Shown here: positions 7,224 to 15,215 of the stretch, piece after piece
How the letters are laid out: the number at the start of each line of letters is the position of its first letter
Numbering within the stretch: position 1 is the first letter of the stretch
From: Spirochaetales bacterium
GTDB lineage: Bacteria > Spirochaetota > Spirochaetia > Sphaerochaetales > Sphaerochaetaceae
NCBI GenBank assembly: GCA_022784805.1
Contig: JALFYG010000290.1
Location: 1-25,517, forward strand
Reading direction: 5' to 3'
Length of the DNA: 25,517 nt
The notes under the pieces: model-generated
Databases searched by the model: none
Told to the model about the DNA's origin: nothing
Seen by the model: only the letters and a program-made list of their open reading frames with translations
Made by a program: the position numbers and the translations under genes

Positions 7224-7823
7224 ATGAAGCTATATTTTGCATCTGGAAATCTTCACAAGAAAATGGAAATGGAGAATCTATTGGGAGGAGAGATCACTCT
7301 CACCCTTCCAAAAGATGAAGGGATATTCTTTGATCCCGACGAAAACGGTTCTTCTTTTGTTGAAAACGCAATCATCAAAGCAAAAGCGCTTTATGATATC
7401 GTAAAGGCACCTGTACTCTCAGATGACTCAGGACTCTGTGTAAAAGCCTTGAATTGGGGGCCGGGAATACATACTGCAAGATTTGGAGACACAGAAGAGA
7501 AAAAGCTGAACAGTAGGGAAAAGTATATGCTCCTCCTGGAAGAGATGGAGGGAGTGGAAGATAGGGAGGCCTACTTCACATGCGCCCTCTGCTTGTATCT
7601 CTCCCCTACCCGAATCTATGTGATTCAGGAAGAGGCAAAGGGAAAGATAGCTCTTTCTCCAAGCGAAGGCACTGAAGGCTTTGGCTACGATCCTGTCTTC
7701 TTCTCCGATGAAGCCGGAAGAATAGTTGCAGACCTGGAAAAGGGAGAGAAAGGCAAATACTCCCATAGGGGAAAGGCTGCAAGAGTTATGTATGATTTGA
7801 TTAAAAAGGAAATAGAAAAATGA
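7224..7823 (+). CDS. rdgB: RdgB/HAM1 family non-canonical purine NTP pyrophosphatase (ITPase)
   Basis: This encodes 199 residues, matching the family (E. coli RdgB 197). Motifs: N-terminal ASGNLHKK at 6-13 (family TGNxxK), catalytic/metal-binding SDDSGL at 66-71, the WGPGIHTARF block at 78-87, GFGYDPVFF at 152-160 and SHRGKAAR at 180-187. It hydrolyses ITP, XTP and dITP to the monophosphates and so keeps deaminated purines out of DNA and RNA. ATG 7224 is chosen because it starts at the conserved KLYFASGN strand; the frame extends to TTG 7170, but that would add a nonconserved tail overlapping the previous gene. No Shine-Dalgarno is visible, and a -10-like TACTAT ends 4 nt upstream. The gene overlaps pepF by 4 nt (ATGA). 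Confidence 0.95.
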   Translation: MKLYFASGNLHKKMEMENLLGGEITLTLPKDEGIFFDPDENGSSFVENAIIKAKALYDIVKAPVLSDDSGLCVKALNWGPGIHTARFGDTEEKKLNSREKYMLLLEEMEGVEDREAYFTCALCLYLSPTRIYVIQEEAKGKIALSPSEGTEGFGYDPVFFSDEAGRIVADLEKGEKGKYSHRGKAARVMYDLIKKEIEK

Positions 7824-9595
7824 TTGAAAGAAAAGAGCAAAAGACAAATGACACTTGGGATCTGTCTGCCCTCACCCAATCTCCTGAAGCTTGGGACAAA
7901 GATATGGCTGCCCTCAGAGGAAGACTAGGAGAGCTGGAGGAATATAAGGGAAGACTTGGAGAAAGCTCAGACTCCCTTTACGCTGCCCTTACAAAGCTCT
8001 TCACCCTGCTTCAGGAGGGAGAAAGACTTGAAAGCTGGGCTTTCTTGATGTATAGCGCAGACTCTTCAAACCCTGAAGTCATCAACAGAGCTGGCATTGC
8101 TGATATGGCTGAAAGCGAGTTCAACGAAAAGACAAGCTGGATGGATCCAGAATTGATGGCAATCGAGGAAGAAAAGATCCAGGAGTGGCTCAAGGAAGAA
8201 AGATTTGCACCATACCGTGTCTATATCAACAAGGCAAGAAGAATGAAAGACCATGTTCTTTCTGACAAAGAAGAAAGAATCATGAGCCTCTATGGAGCAA
8301 ATGCCTCAGGCTATCATCAGGCATTTATGGATATCAACAACATCGACCTTGATTTCGGAGAAGTAGACGGAGAAAAGCTCACCCACTCCACATGGTCAAA
8401 GTTCCTCCATAATCCAGACGAAAGCAAGAGAGAAAAGGCATATAAGGCTTACTACAAAGAGTTTGAGTCACACCAGCACATTATCGCCCGCCTCTATGAG
8501 GGAAGTGTAAAGAACGACATTTTCTCATCCAAGGCTCGTGGATATAAGTCATCTTTGGACAGAGCCCTCTTCCCAGACAACGTTCCAGAGGAAGTCTATA
8601 GAAACCTTATCGCATCCGTCCACGATGCATTCCCTTCCCTTCATCGCTACTATGCTCTCAGAGCAAAGCTTCTTGGAAAAGATAAGCTTAAGCACTGGGA
8701 TGTCTATGTTCCAGTAGTCCCTGCTGTAAACAGCAAGCACACATATGAAGAGGCAGTGGATATCATCAGAGAAGCTGTCATGCCACTGGGAAAAGACTAC
8801 TCAGACATCCTCTGCAAGGGGCTCTTGGAAGACAGATGGGTCGATAGATATGAGAACAAAGGAAAGAGAAGCGGTGCTTTCAGTGCTGGATGCTTCACAG
8901 GTAACCCATACATTCTCACAAACTATGAAGAAGATGTAATCAACAGTGTATTTACACTTATCCACGAGGGTGGACACTCAATGCACTCATATTTCTCTGC
9001 AAAGAACAATCCATTCCCTTGCTACAACTACACTATCTTCGAAGCAGAAGTCGCATCCACATTCAATGAGAACCTCTTGATGAAGTATCTTCTTTCTCAC
9101 ACAGAAGATAAGGGTGAGAAGGCATTCCTTGTAGCCCAGCAGCTCGATAACCTTGTAGCTACATTCTTCAGACAGACAATGTTCGCTGAATTCGAACTCC
9201 TTGTCCATGAAGAGGCTGAAAAGGGAAATCCTATCAACGTAACATTCTTCAGAGAAACATACAGAAAGCTTCTCGAAGCATACTTCGGACCACAGGTAGA
9301 GTTCGAGGCTAACTCCGACATGGAAGGATTGAGAATCCCTCACTTCTATAGAGCATTCTATGTTTATAAGTATGCAACAGGAATCGCAGCATCCATCGCC
9401 CTCTCAGAAAGAGTCGTAAACGGTGGAGAGGAAGAGAGAAATGACTATCTCACATTCCTTAAGTCCGGTGGTTCCAGATACCCATTAGAGGCTTTGAGAG
9501 TTGCAGGCGTAGACATGTCAAAGCCAGACGCAGTAAAGGCAACTGCAAAGTATTTCGATTCTCTTATCACAGAATTGGAAGAGCTTATAAAGTAA
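7820..9595 (+). CDS. pepF: Oligoendopeptidase F (M3B family zinc metallopeptidase)
   Basis: This encodes 591 residues, typical for PepF. The zinc site is HEGGH at 382-386 (HExxH), with the likely third ligand Glu410 in FEAEVAS, 24 residues after the second His as in the family. The N-terminal half is the helical PepF domain (TWDLSAL near residue 12, a common opening), and GCFTGNPYILTNY precedes the active site. It cleaves short cytoplasmic peptides, fitting a role in finishing off products of Clp/Lon proteolysis or imported peptides. ATG 7820 overlaps the rdgB stop (ATGA), with AAGGA at 7806-7810 inside rdgB, so translation is probably coupled. Codon bias is strong. The terminator after it overlaps the convergent gene at 9607. 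Confidence 0.97.
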   Translation: MIERKEQKTNDTWDLSALTQSPEAWDKDMAALRGRLGELEEYKGRLGESSDSLYAALTKLFTLLQEGERLESWAFLMYSADSSNPEVINRAGIADMAESEFNEKTSWMDPELMAIEEEKIQEWLKEERFAPYRVYINKARRMKDHVLSDKEERIMSLYGANASGYHQAFMDINNIDLDFGEVDGEKLTHSTWSKFLHNPDESKREKAYKAYYKEFESHQHIIARLYEGSVKNDIFSSKARGYKSSLDRALFPDNVPEEVYRNLIASVHDAFPSLHRYYALRAKLLGKDKLKHWDVYVPVVPAVNSKHTYEEAVDIIREAVMPLGKDYSDILCKGLLEDRWVDRYENKGKRSGAFSAGCFTGNPYILTNYEEDVINSVFTLIHEGGHSMHSYFSAKNNPFPCYNYTIFEAEVASTFNENLLMKYLLSHTEDKGEKAFLVAQQLDNLVATFFRQTMFAEFELLVHEEAEKGNPINVTFFRETYRKLLEAYFGPQVEFEANSDMEGLRIPHFYRAFYVYKYATGIAASIALSERVVNGGEEERNDYLTFLKSGGSRYPLEALRVAGVDMSKPDAVKATAKYFDSLITELEELIK

Positions 9596-9606
9596 AACTT
9601 AATATT

Positions 9607-9969
9607 TTACTTCTTTTGGAGGGCGACTATTTTGCCCTCCTTTATTATTAGATAGAGGTGGTCACCACTATCCTGGGAGTATAGGGATATACCGTTTCCA
9701 TCATATTCTCCAAGAATCAGATTCTCCATTGGAAGAAGAGAAGACAGAAGTGGAGAATAAGCGGCAAGAAAGGCGTCACTGGAATCAGAGTATTTCTCTA
9801 TCCAAGATAGGGAAAACTCCTCTTTCATGGCGGAAAGTACAAACTCTTCTACACTTCCCTCTTTTATCTCGACAGAAACCTTCCCAACCTTTGAGCTCTC
9901 TGGCACAACGGCAGAGAACAAAAGGGAAAGAGAGAATAAAAGAGTCAAAATAGTGAGAGTTCGTTTCAT
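9607..9969 (-). CDS. Small secreted protein of unknown function
   Basis: This encodes 120 residues with a clear signal peptide (MKRT, then a hydrophobic run to about residue 20, probable cleavage near FSA-VVP). The mature part is acidic and lacks cysteines, so it is probably a soluble periplasmic or exported protein rather than a lipoprotein. The last 40 residues (GEYDGNGISLYSQD, then DHLYLIIKEGKIVALQ) look like short beta strands. I recognise no family. It is convergent with pepF: its stop lies 11 nt from the pepF stop, and its final ten or so codons form the pepF terminator hairpin. A GGAG is present but only 1 nt before the ATG, so initiation looks weak. It is divergent from the HD-domain gene. 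Confidence 0.65.
   Translation of the reverse strand: MKRTLTILTLLFSLSLLFSAVVPESSKVGKVSVEIKEGSVEEFVLSAMKEEFSLSWIEKYSDSSDAFLAAYSPLLSSLLPMENLILGEYDGNGISLYSQDSGDHLYLIIKEGKIVALQKK
9618..9650 (+). terminator. Terminator of rdgB-pepF, embedded in the end of the convergent CDS
   Basis: GGAGGGC (9618-9624) and GCCCTCC (9634-9640) form a perfect 7-bp stem with a 9-nt loop, followed on the plus strand by TTTATTATTA. It begins 22 nt after the pepF stop. On the opposite strand the same bases encode the residues around EGKIVAL of the small secreted protein, and no T-run follows on that strand. Confidence 0.75.
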
Positions 9970-10103
9970 ACTCCAATTATTTGTGTCTTTCTCATATTTT
10001 GCAACGCACTCTCAGAACATTAAGTGTCATATTCTTTTATATTGGGTTCTTTTTGCTCCATCTTCTTTTGGGTTTTCTCCACCTGTGCTATATTTATGTT
10101 CCT

Positions 10104-11378
10104 ATGGAAAAAACCAAAGCTCAAAACATACTCAATGAAGGTTTTGTACACACTGTCAAAGATCCACTTTGGCAGAATATCCCAATGACCAAAGAAATCA
10201 AGGCATTGATGGAAGTGGATGATGTACAGAAACTGGCTAGAATAAAACAAAACGGCCCCAGCTACCATATATACCCTGGCTCAGTCCACACAAGGCTCAG
10301 CCACTCAATAGGCGTCTATCATCTAGGCCGCCAGATCCTTCTTTCCCTCTCAAAGAAATCAGAGGACTTACCTTTCACAGAAAAGGGAATGATGAGTTTC
10401 CTGGTCGCTTGCCTTCTCCATGACATAGGTCACTTTCCATATGCCCATTCCTTGAAGGAACTGGCAATCAGGGACCATGAAGAACTGGCTGGTGAAATGA
10501 TATTGGAGAGAGAAGAGTTGGGAAAAGCTATAGAGAATACAGGGGCAGACAAGGCAATGACTGCAGCCATCATAGATAAGGATCTTCTCTCTTCCGATGA
10601 AGAGACTCTCTTCTATAGAAATGTCCTCTCAGGAACCCTTGACCCAGATAAGCTTGATTATCTCTCTCGTGACGGTTTCTTTGCCGGTGTTCCTTATGGT
10701 AAGCAGGATACAGACTTCATCATCTCATCCCTCTCCTACCATGATTCCCGCCTCTGCATTGATAAGGCTGCCATAAGTAGCGTAGAGCAGATTTTGTTCT
10801 CAAAATATATGATGTATAGGACACTCTATTGGCATAAGGGAGTAAGAAGCGCCACAGCCATGATCAAGAAGGCTCTTATGACAGCCCTCAAGGAGGACCT
10901 CATCTCCTTTGATGAACTCTATGGAATTGATGACAATGAGTTTGTTCTTCTCCTTTCCAGTCGAAAAGATAAGTGCGAGGCCCTGAAGATGGTCGAAGAA
11001 GTTGAGCACAATCATCTCTTTGAAAGAAAAGCCTTCAAGGATTATGATAGCTCAGGAGTAATCGAGACCAAGGGAAGGAAGCTTGAAGACAGGGAGGAGA
11101 TGGAAGAGAGAATATGGAAATCTCTTTTAAATGACTATCCTAACTTAAGGAAGTGGGAAGTAATCATCGACATTCCTGAGCCAATAAGCTTTGAGACTCA
11201 TATCTCTGTCCTTAATGAAAACGGAAAAGTCGAGGACATAAATGACAGCGATATGATCTTCTCTGGAAAGGTGTCTTCCCTCTTTCAGAAGAGTCTGAGA
11301 AAGGTGGCCTTATATACCCCTTCCTATATAAGTGAGGAAGACGCTTGGAGAGCAATGGGAGAAATAATTCATGGCTGA
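10104..11378 (+). CDS. HD-domain phosphohydrolase of the COG1078/dGTPase-like superfamily
   Basis: This encodes 424 residues from ATG 10104. The metal-binding residues of an HD phosphohydrolase are visible: HTRLSHS at 62-68, the HD dyad in CLLHDIGHFPYAHS (His106/Asp107, then His110 and His115), and Asp186 in LDPDKLDYLSRD. The block DKLDYLSRDGFFAGVPYG is characteristic of COG1078 proteins, relatives of dNTP triphosphohydrolases; actual substrates differ between members, so dNTPase activity is only a possibility. The frame is open upstream to a TTG at 9981, but that would add a hydrophobic extension absent from the family. No Shine-Dalgarno precedes ATG 10104, and a -10-like TATATT ends 9 nt before it. 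The gene overlaps ttcA by 8 nt. The C-terminal third (after about 250) is less conserved. Confidence 0.9.
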   Translation: MEKTKAQNILNEGFVHTVKDPLWQNIPMTKEIKALMEVDDVQKLARIKQNGPSYHIYPGSVHTRLSHSIGVYHLGRQILLSLSKKSEDLPFTEKGMMSFLVACLLHDIGHFPYAHSLKELAIRDHEELAGEMILEREELGKAIENTGADKAMTAAIIDKDLLSSDEETLFYRNVLSGTLDPDKLDYLSRDGFFAGVPYGKQDTDFIISSLSYHDSRLCIDKAAISSVEQILFSKYMMYRTLYWHKGVRSATAMIKKALMTALKEDLISFDELYGIDDNEFVLLLSSRKDKCEALKMVEEVEHNHLFERKAFKDYDSSGVIETKGRKLEDREEMEERIWKSLLNDYPNLRKWEVIIDIPEPISFETHISVLNENGKVEDINDSDMIFSGKVSSLFQKSLRKVALYTPSYISEEDAWRAMGEIIHG

Positions 11379-12180
11379 GGAAAAAATTAGCTATCGCACT
11401 TTAATCGATGGTGAAATCCCTCCTTGGGTAATGAGATTTATAAAGGGTGTGGGAAAAGCTATAAATAAATATGGAATGATCAAATCCGGAGACACTATCC
11501 TTATTGCTGCCAGTGGCGGCAAGGACTCCCTTGCCTTGGCTTTAGCTCTTTCCCTAAGGCGAAAATGGCTCCCTGTATCTTATAACCTTGAAGCTGTCAT
11601 GATCGATTGGATTGAGCACCCAATAGACCCGGAATACAGGGAGAAGCTGAAGACTTACTTCAAAGACTTGGACATCGATCTGACAATAGTTGACGAGAAG
11701 CAATACCCGGAGTCATTCAAAGGCGAATTTAACTGCTATCTCTGCTCAAGAAATAGAAGACGCATTCTCTTCCAGTGGGCTGATGAACACGAAGAGAAGC
11801 TCATTGCCATGGGCCACCACTTGGATGACTTGGTGGAGACCACAATGATGAACCTCTGCTTCAGAGGAAAGTTCTCCACAATGCTTCCTGTGCAGGAGTT
11901 CTTTGATGGAAAAATGCACATCATTAGGCCAATGATTGAGATAAAAGAGAACGTGACGGAGAGACTTAAGGAAGTCTATGACATACCTGTTGTGAAGCCA
12001 GTCTGCCCCTATGACCAGACAAACATCAGGTCAAAACTGAAGCCTGTGGTGAAGGAGCTATGTCATATAGATAAGCTAACAAGGGAACACATCTATTCCG
12101 CCCACACTTTTTCCTACAATCTTTTGGAAAAAGATAGTGATGATTCCGTTACAGACACAACAAATAATGGGGAGATGTGA
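11371..12180 (+). CDS. ttcA: TtcA-family tRNA 2-thiocytidine biosynthesis protein (PP-loop ATPase)
   Basis: This encodes 269 residues. The PP-loop SGGKDS is at 48-53, the CxxC pair Cys122/Cys125 (NCYLCSRNRRR) and third cysteine Cys212 (KPVCPYDQT) match the three iron-sulfur ligands of TtcA, and GHHLDD at 148-153 is the conserved HxxDD-type motif. TtcA activates tRNA C32 with ATP and inserts sulfur using a [4Fe-4S] cluster. Related two-cysteine thiolases (TtuA/Ncs6) have additional zinc fingers at both ends, which are absent here. ATG 11371 lies inside the end of the HD gene, with GGGAGA about 9 nt upstream, pointing to coupled translation. There is no obvious terminator before the next gene. 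Confidence 0.88.
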   Translation: MAEEKISYRTLIDGEIPPWVMRFIKGVGKAINKYGMIKSGDTILIAASGGKDSLALALALSLRRKWLPVSYNLEAVMIDWIEHPIDPEYREKLKTYFKDLDIDLTIVDEKQYPESFKGEFNCYLCSRNRRRILFQWADEHEEKLIAMGHHLDDLVETTMMNLCFRGKFSTMLPVQEFFDGKMHIIRPMIEIKENVTERLKEVYDIPVVKPVCPYDQTNIRSKLKPVVKELCHIDKLTREHIYSAHTFSYNLLEKDSDDSVTDTTNNGEM

Positions 12181-12237
12181 TAATAAACTCATGGAACATC
12201 AAAGCATCTATGTGCTAATATTATTGTAGAGGTCGCT

Positions 12238-13035
12238 ATGAAAAGACTTACCGCCGTTATTATGTTAATACTTGCTGGAGCGATTATCTTCGCTTCCAAT
12301 ACTATATCTTTCTCTGGTCGTTATGCTTTGGTTGGCTCTGATAGCAGGACTATCAGAAGAACCAGCGTTGACATAGAAGGAACAGGTGTTGTTCTTGCAA
12401 CAGGTGACGAGAAGGCAAAAGCTGAAGGAAGTTCTTTCTCTCTTGTATTGGGCGAGAACTCTTTGGCGGCGATTAAAGATGAAGATGGCCTTATTGTGTA
12501 CCTTGTATATGGTACTGCAACTGTAGTGTCAAAGGGAGAAAGAGAAGTCTCTGTCTTTACACCTACAACAAAGACAAGCCTAATGGATAAAGGTGAATAT
12601 CATTTTATTTCCCTCGATAAAGAAGAGAAGGCATATAACTTCTCATCTCCAGACATTGAGCTCTACGATTCTATCAGAGGCACATATACCACCCTCTCCT
12701 ATAATGAAGGATATGACTACATCAAGGGCAAGAAGATTACAGTAGACGAAACAAAGAGATACTTGGATGTTCCTCTCTATGTCCTTACACCTGTATTTAC
12801 AGATGAAGTCTACTCCTATCTCACTGGCTCACCTGATGCTCCTATCCTCTCTATCACAGAGCAGAAGATGACAGGAACTCCTGATGCTCCAATTTTTATC
12901 AAGAAAGAAGGTGAAGTCATCAACGATCCTGATACTCCAGTCATCCTCGATAACCTAGTCCAGACAATCGTAGACACAACCTTCACTTCCATTTCCGTTA
13001 CACAGGAGCTCTACGATAGCGAGAGTGGAAACTAA
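12238..13035 (+). CDS. Secreted FecR-like protein with a 16-residue repeat
   Basis: This encodes 265 residues with a signal peptide (MKRLTAVIMLILAGAIIFAS; cleavage near residue 19-20). Residues 45-125 form alternating short strands with the pattern of a FecR-type domain (GENSLAAIKDEDGLIVYLVYG, with VSVFTPTTKTSLMDKGEYHF after it), which is common in spirochaete secreted proteins; here it is free-standing, not a sigma/anti-sigma FecR with a membrane anchor. At 197-244 three 16-residue units start with GSPDAPILS, GTPDAPIFI and NDPDTPVIL. An AGAGG ribosome binding site lies 5 nt before ATG 12238, with a TAATAT -10-like element at 12216-12221. The stop TAA shares its last base with the mutL ATG. 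Function unknown; the FecR assignment is moderate. Confidence 0.75.
   Translation: MKRLTAVIMLILAGAIIFASNTISFSGRYALVGSDSRTIRRTSVDIEGTGVVLATGDEKAKAEGSSFSLVLGENSLAAIKDEDGLIVYLVYGTATVVSKGEREVSVFTPTTKTSLMDKGEYHFISLDKEEKAYNFSSPDIELYDSIRGTYTTLSYNEGYDYIKGKKITVDETKRYLDVPLYVLTPVFTDEVYSYLTGSPDAPILSITEQKMTGTPDAPIFIKKEGEVINDPDTPVILDNLVQTIVDTTFTSISVTQELYDSESGN
12826..12969 (+). repeat. Three tandem 48-bp coding repeats (16 residues each) in the FecR-like gene
   Basis: Units begin at residues 197, 213 and 229 of the protein, exactly 16 apart, each opening with a PDxP core (SPDAPI, TPDAPI, DPDTPV). The DNA copies have diverged, while the first nine or so residues of each unit are the conserved part. Confidence 0.7.
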
Positions 13036-14876
13036 TGGGAAGAATTAACCTTCTTGATCCCCTTCTTTCCTCACGTATTGCTGCAGGAGAAGTCATTGAA
13101 AGGCCACAGTCTGTCCTTCGTGAATTTCTCGACAACTCTTTGGATGCCGGTTCCGATGACATCACCGTCATCATAGAAGGTGGCGGAATCGATAAACTGG
13201 AAGTCCAGGACAATGGAAAGGGTATCAATAGGGAGGACTTATCTCTCATCGCCACCCGCCATGCAACTAGTAAGATTCATAAGCCAGATGATTTATATGA
13301 AATAAATACCCTTGGCTTCAGAGGCGAGGCCCTCTACTCCATCTCTTCTGTATCAAAGCTTACTATATCTTCCTTTGACAGCGAAGAGAAGAATGCTTCT
13401 ACACTTGTCATCGATAACGGCAAGCGATATCCAGTGAGGGAAACAGGCCCAGAAAAAGGAACCATCTGTACCTCAGAAGATCTATTTCTGGATATTCCTG
13501 CCCGCAGAAGCTTCTTAAAGAGAGCCAGCACAGAATCAAATCTATGCCGTACCCTTCTCTCTTCAAAGGCTCTGGCCTTTCCAAATGTCCGTTTCACTCT
13601 AAAGGTAGATGGTGCCACAAGAATGCAGTGGCCTAAGGCTGCAGATTACAAAGAGAGAGTAATGATGCTGTGGCGTGAATATGGAATATCATCTGCTGAC
13701 GTCACCATGTTGGAAGAGAAGGAAGAAGACTACTCCATCACAGTGGTTGCAGGTACTTCTGCTGTAAAACGCTCAGATAAAAAGGAAATAAGAATCTATG
13801 TTAACTCCCGTCCTGTTGAAGAGTTTTCAATGGTACAGGCCGTGATTTACGGCTATGGAGAACTCCTTCCTGGTGGAAGCTATCCTTATGCCTGCGTCTT
13901 CATCAATGACAAAAGCGAAATGGTGGACTTCAATATCCACCCGGCAAAGAAAGAAGTAAAGATAAGAAACAAGGCAGATATCCATCACACCCTCTCGACA
14001 ATGATCAAAAGAGGAATCGAGAGAAAGATACCTGAAATAAAGAGTGTAAGACAGTTCTATCTTGATGACGCAGAGCGTTGGGAAAATGGCGCAAAGACAA
14101 AGTATTATGGCACTTTCACACCGCAACAATCTTCTCCAATAGAAGAAAAGAAAGAAGAAAAACCTGTCATATATAACCACGGGAGGGAAGAAAAAATAGA
14201 AAATTTTGAGGACAGGTCTTCCCACTATACTCCGAAAGATCCTGATTGGCTTAAGAAAGCAAAAGAGCTTAAGGCTATAAGGGAAAAGGCAAAGACTGAG
14301 TCCGCCATCAAGGAAGAGAAGAAAAGCGTTGATGAAGACGAAATAATCTACATCGGACAAGCCTTCGACCTCTTTCTTATTTGCCAGAAAGGTGATTCCT
14401 TATACCTCGTGGACCAACATGCTGCCCATGAGAGGATACTCTACGATGAGCTGTTATCACTAAATACTGTGCAGCAGCTATTGGTACCAATAAAGATTGA
14501 AGTTGATGATATCACTGATGACTTTCTTGACAGGAACTCCTATGTCTATACAAAGCTAGGAATATCCCTATTGAAAGATAAGAAGGGAGAGTGGGAAATC
14601 GACGCCATTCCAGCTGTCTGCAGAGGAATCGAGAAAGAGATAGTAGATTTTATCACCAACGCCAAAAGCGATGAGCATGAGTTGGAGCAAGAGCTATTTG
14701 CTGTGATGGCATGTCGCAAGGCCATCAAGATGGGTGACAAAGTCGACAAGTGGGCTGCTATGTCTATTCTGGAAAAAGTATTCCAGATGGAGGAGCCATG
14801 CTGCCCTCATGGAAGAACCTTCCTTGTAAAGATTACAAAACAAAGCCTAAAGGAAATGGTGGGCAGAACCAAGTGA
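13035..14876 (+). CDS. mutL: DNA mismatch repair protein MutL (endonuclease type)
   Basis: This encodes 613 residues. N-terminal GHKL ATPase: IAAGEVIERP at 15-24, catalytic Glu30 and Mg-binding Asn34 in REFLDNSLDAG, DNGKGI, ATSKI and GFRGEAL. A charged linker at about 350-430 is followed by the C-terminal dimerisation/endonuclease domain with DQHAAHERILYDE at 460-472, an ACRKAIKMGD-type motif, and CPHGRT at 590-595. The DQHA and CPHGR motifs mark MutL proteins that nick DNA themselves, as in bacteria without MutH. The consensus DQHAx2Ex4E would end in Glu at 471; here it is Asp471 followed by Glu472. It overlaps the FecR-like gene by 1 nt (TAATG), with GAGAGTGG as a modest ribosome binding site. 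The stop abuts the convergent lipoprotein stop with no gap. Confidence 0.97.
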   Translation: MGRINLLDPLLSSRIAAGEVIERPQSVLREFLDNSLDAGSDDITVIIEGGGIDKLEVQDNGKGINREDLSLIATRHATSKIHKPDDLYEINTLGFRGEALYSISSVSKLTISSFDSEEKNASTLVIDNGKRYPVRETGPEKGTICTSEDLFLDIPARRSFLKRASTESNLCRTLLSSKALAFPNVRFTLKVDGATRMQWPKAADYKERVMMLWREYGISSADVTMLEEKEEDYSITVVAGTSAVKRSDKKEIRIYVNSRPVEEFSMVQAVIYGYGELLPGGSYPYACVFINDKSEMVDFNIHPAKKEVKIRNKADIHHTLSTMIKRGIERKIPEIKSVRQFYLDDAERWENGAKTKYYGTFTPQQSSPIEEKKEEKPVIYNHGREEKIENFEDRSSHYTPKDPDWLKKAKELKAIREKAKTESAIKEEKKSVDEDEIIYIGQAFDLFLICQKGDSLYLVDQHAAHERILYDELLSLNTVQQLLVPIKIEVDDITDDFLDRNSYVYTKLGISLLKDKKGEWEIDAIPAVCRGIEKEIVDFITNAKSDEHELEQELFAVMACRKAIKMGDKVDKWAAMSILEKVFQMEEPCCPHGRTFLVKITKQSLKEMVGRTK

Positions 14877-15215
14877 TTATAGGGCGACTGTATCTGTTAT
14901 CTCTGAGCCATTTGTAGAGTGAATCACAACACTATACTCCCCTTCCGGCATAGATGCGCCGGGAGTAATCAAAAGAGGCTCTGAAGTAAGCTTGGTCTTA
15001 TTTGAAGTAAAATCCCCTTTCCAAACCAAGTCCTTGTCAGGAGAAGTGAGGATGAAGGAGTATTTTTCATCCTCATCCCCTTGGTCAAGGTATGCTTTCA
15101 GAATTAAGTTATCTTCACTTTTATCAAAACCTACTCCCGACACCGTAAAGGAGCTGCGGGAGCAAGAGATAAATAAGAGTGAAATAATTAGAAGAGTTAT
15201 AAATAGTCTTCTCAT
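14877..15215 (-). CDS. Small putative lipoprotein of unknown function
   Basis: This encodes 112 residues: a lipoprotein signal peptide (MRRLFITLLIISLLFISC) with lipobox LFISC and Cys18 as the predicted lipidation site, then a mature domain of about 95 residues with beta-strand character (YSFILTSPDKDLVWKGDF, then PEGEYSVVIHSTNGSEI), perhaps an immunoglobulin-like sandwich. The latter is inference. No family recognised. Its ATG overlaps the stop of the acyltransferase gene (ATGA), so it is translated as the last member of the three-gene minus-strand operon. Its stop codon directly touches the mutL stop codon. It would sit in the inner or outer membrane facing the periplasm. Confidence 0.75.
   Translation of the reverse strand: MRRLFITLLIISLLFISCSRSSFTVSGVGFDKSEDNLILKAYLDQGDEDEKYSFILTSPDKDLVWKGDFTSNKTKLTSEPLLITPGASMPEGEYSVVIHSTNGSEITDTVAL

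Noticed and set aside
9981..10103. Hydrophobic N-terminal extension of the HD protein suggesting a membrane anchor
   Set aside because: It depends on a TTG start without a ribosome binding site in T-rich intergenic DNA; the family domain begins after ATG 10104.
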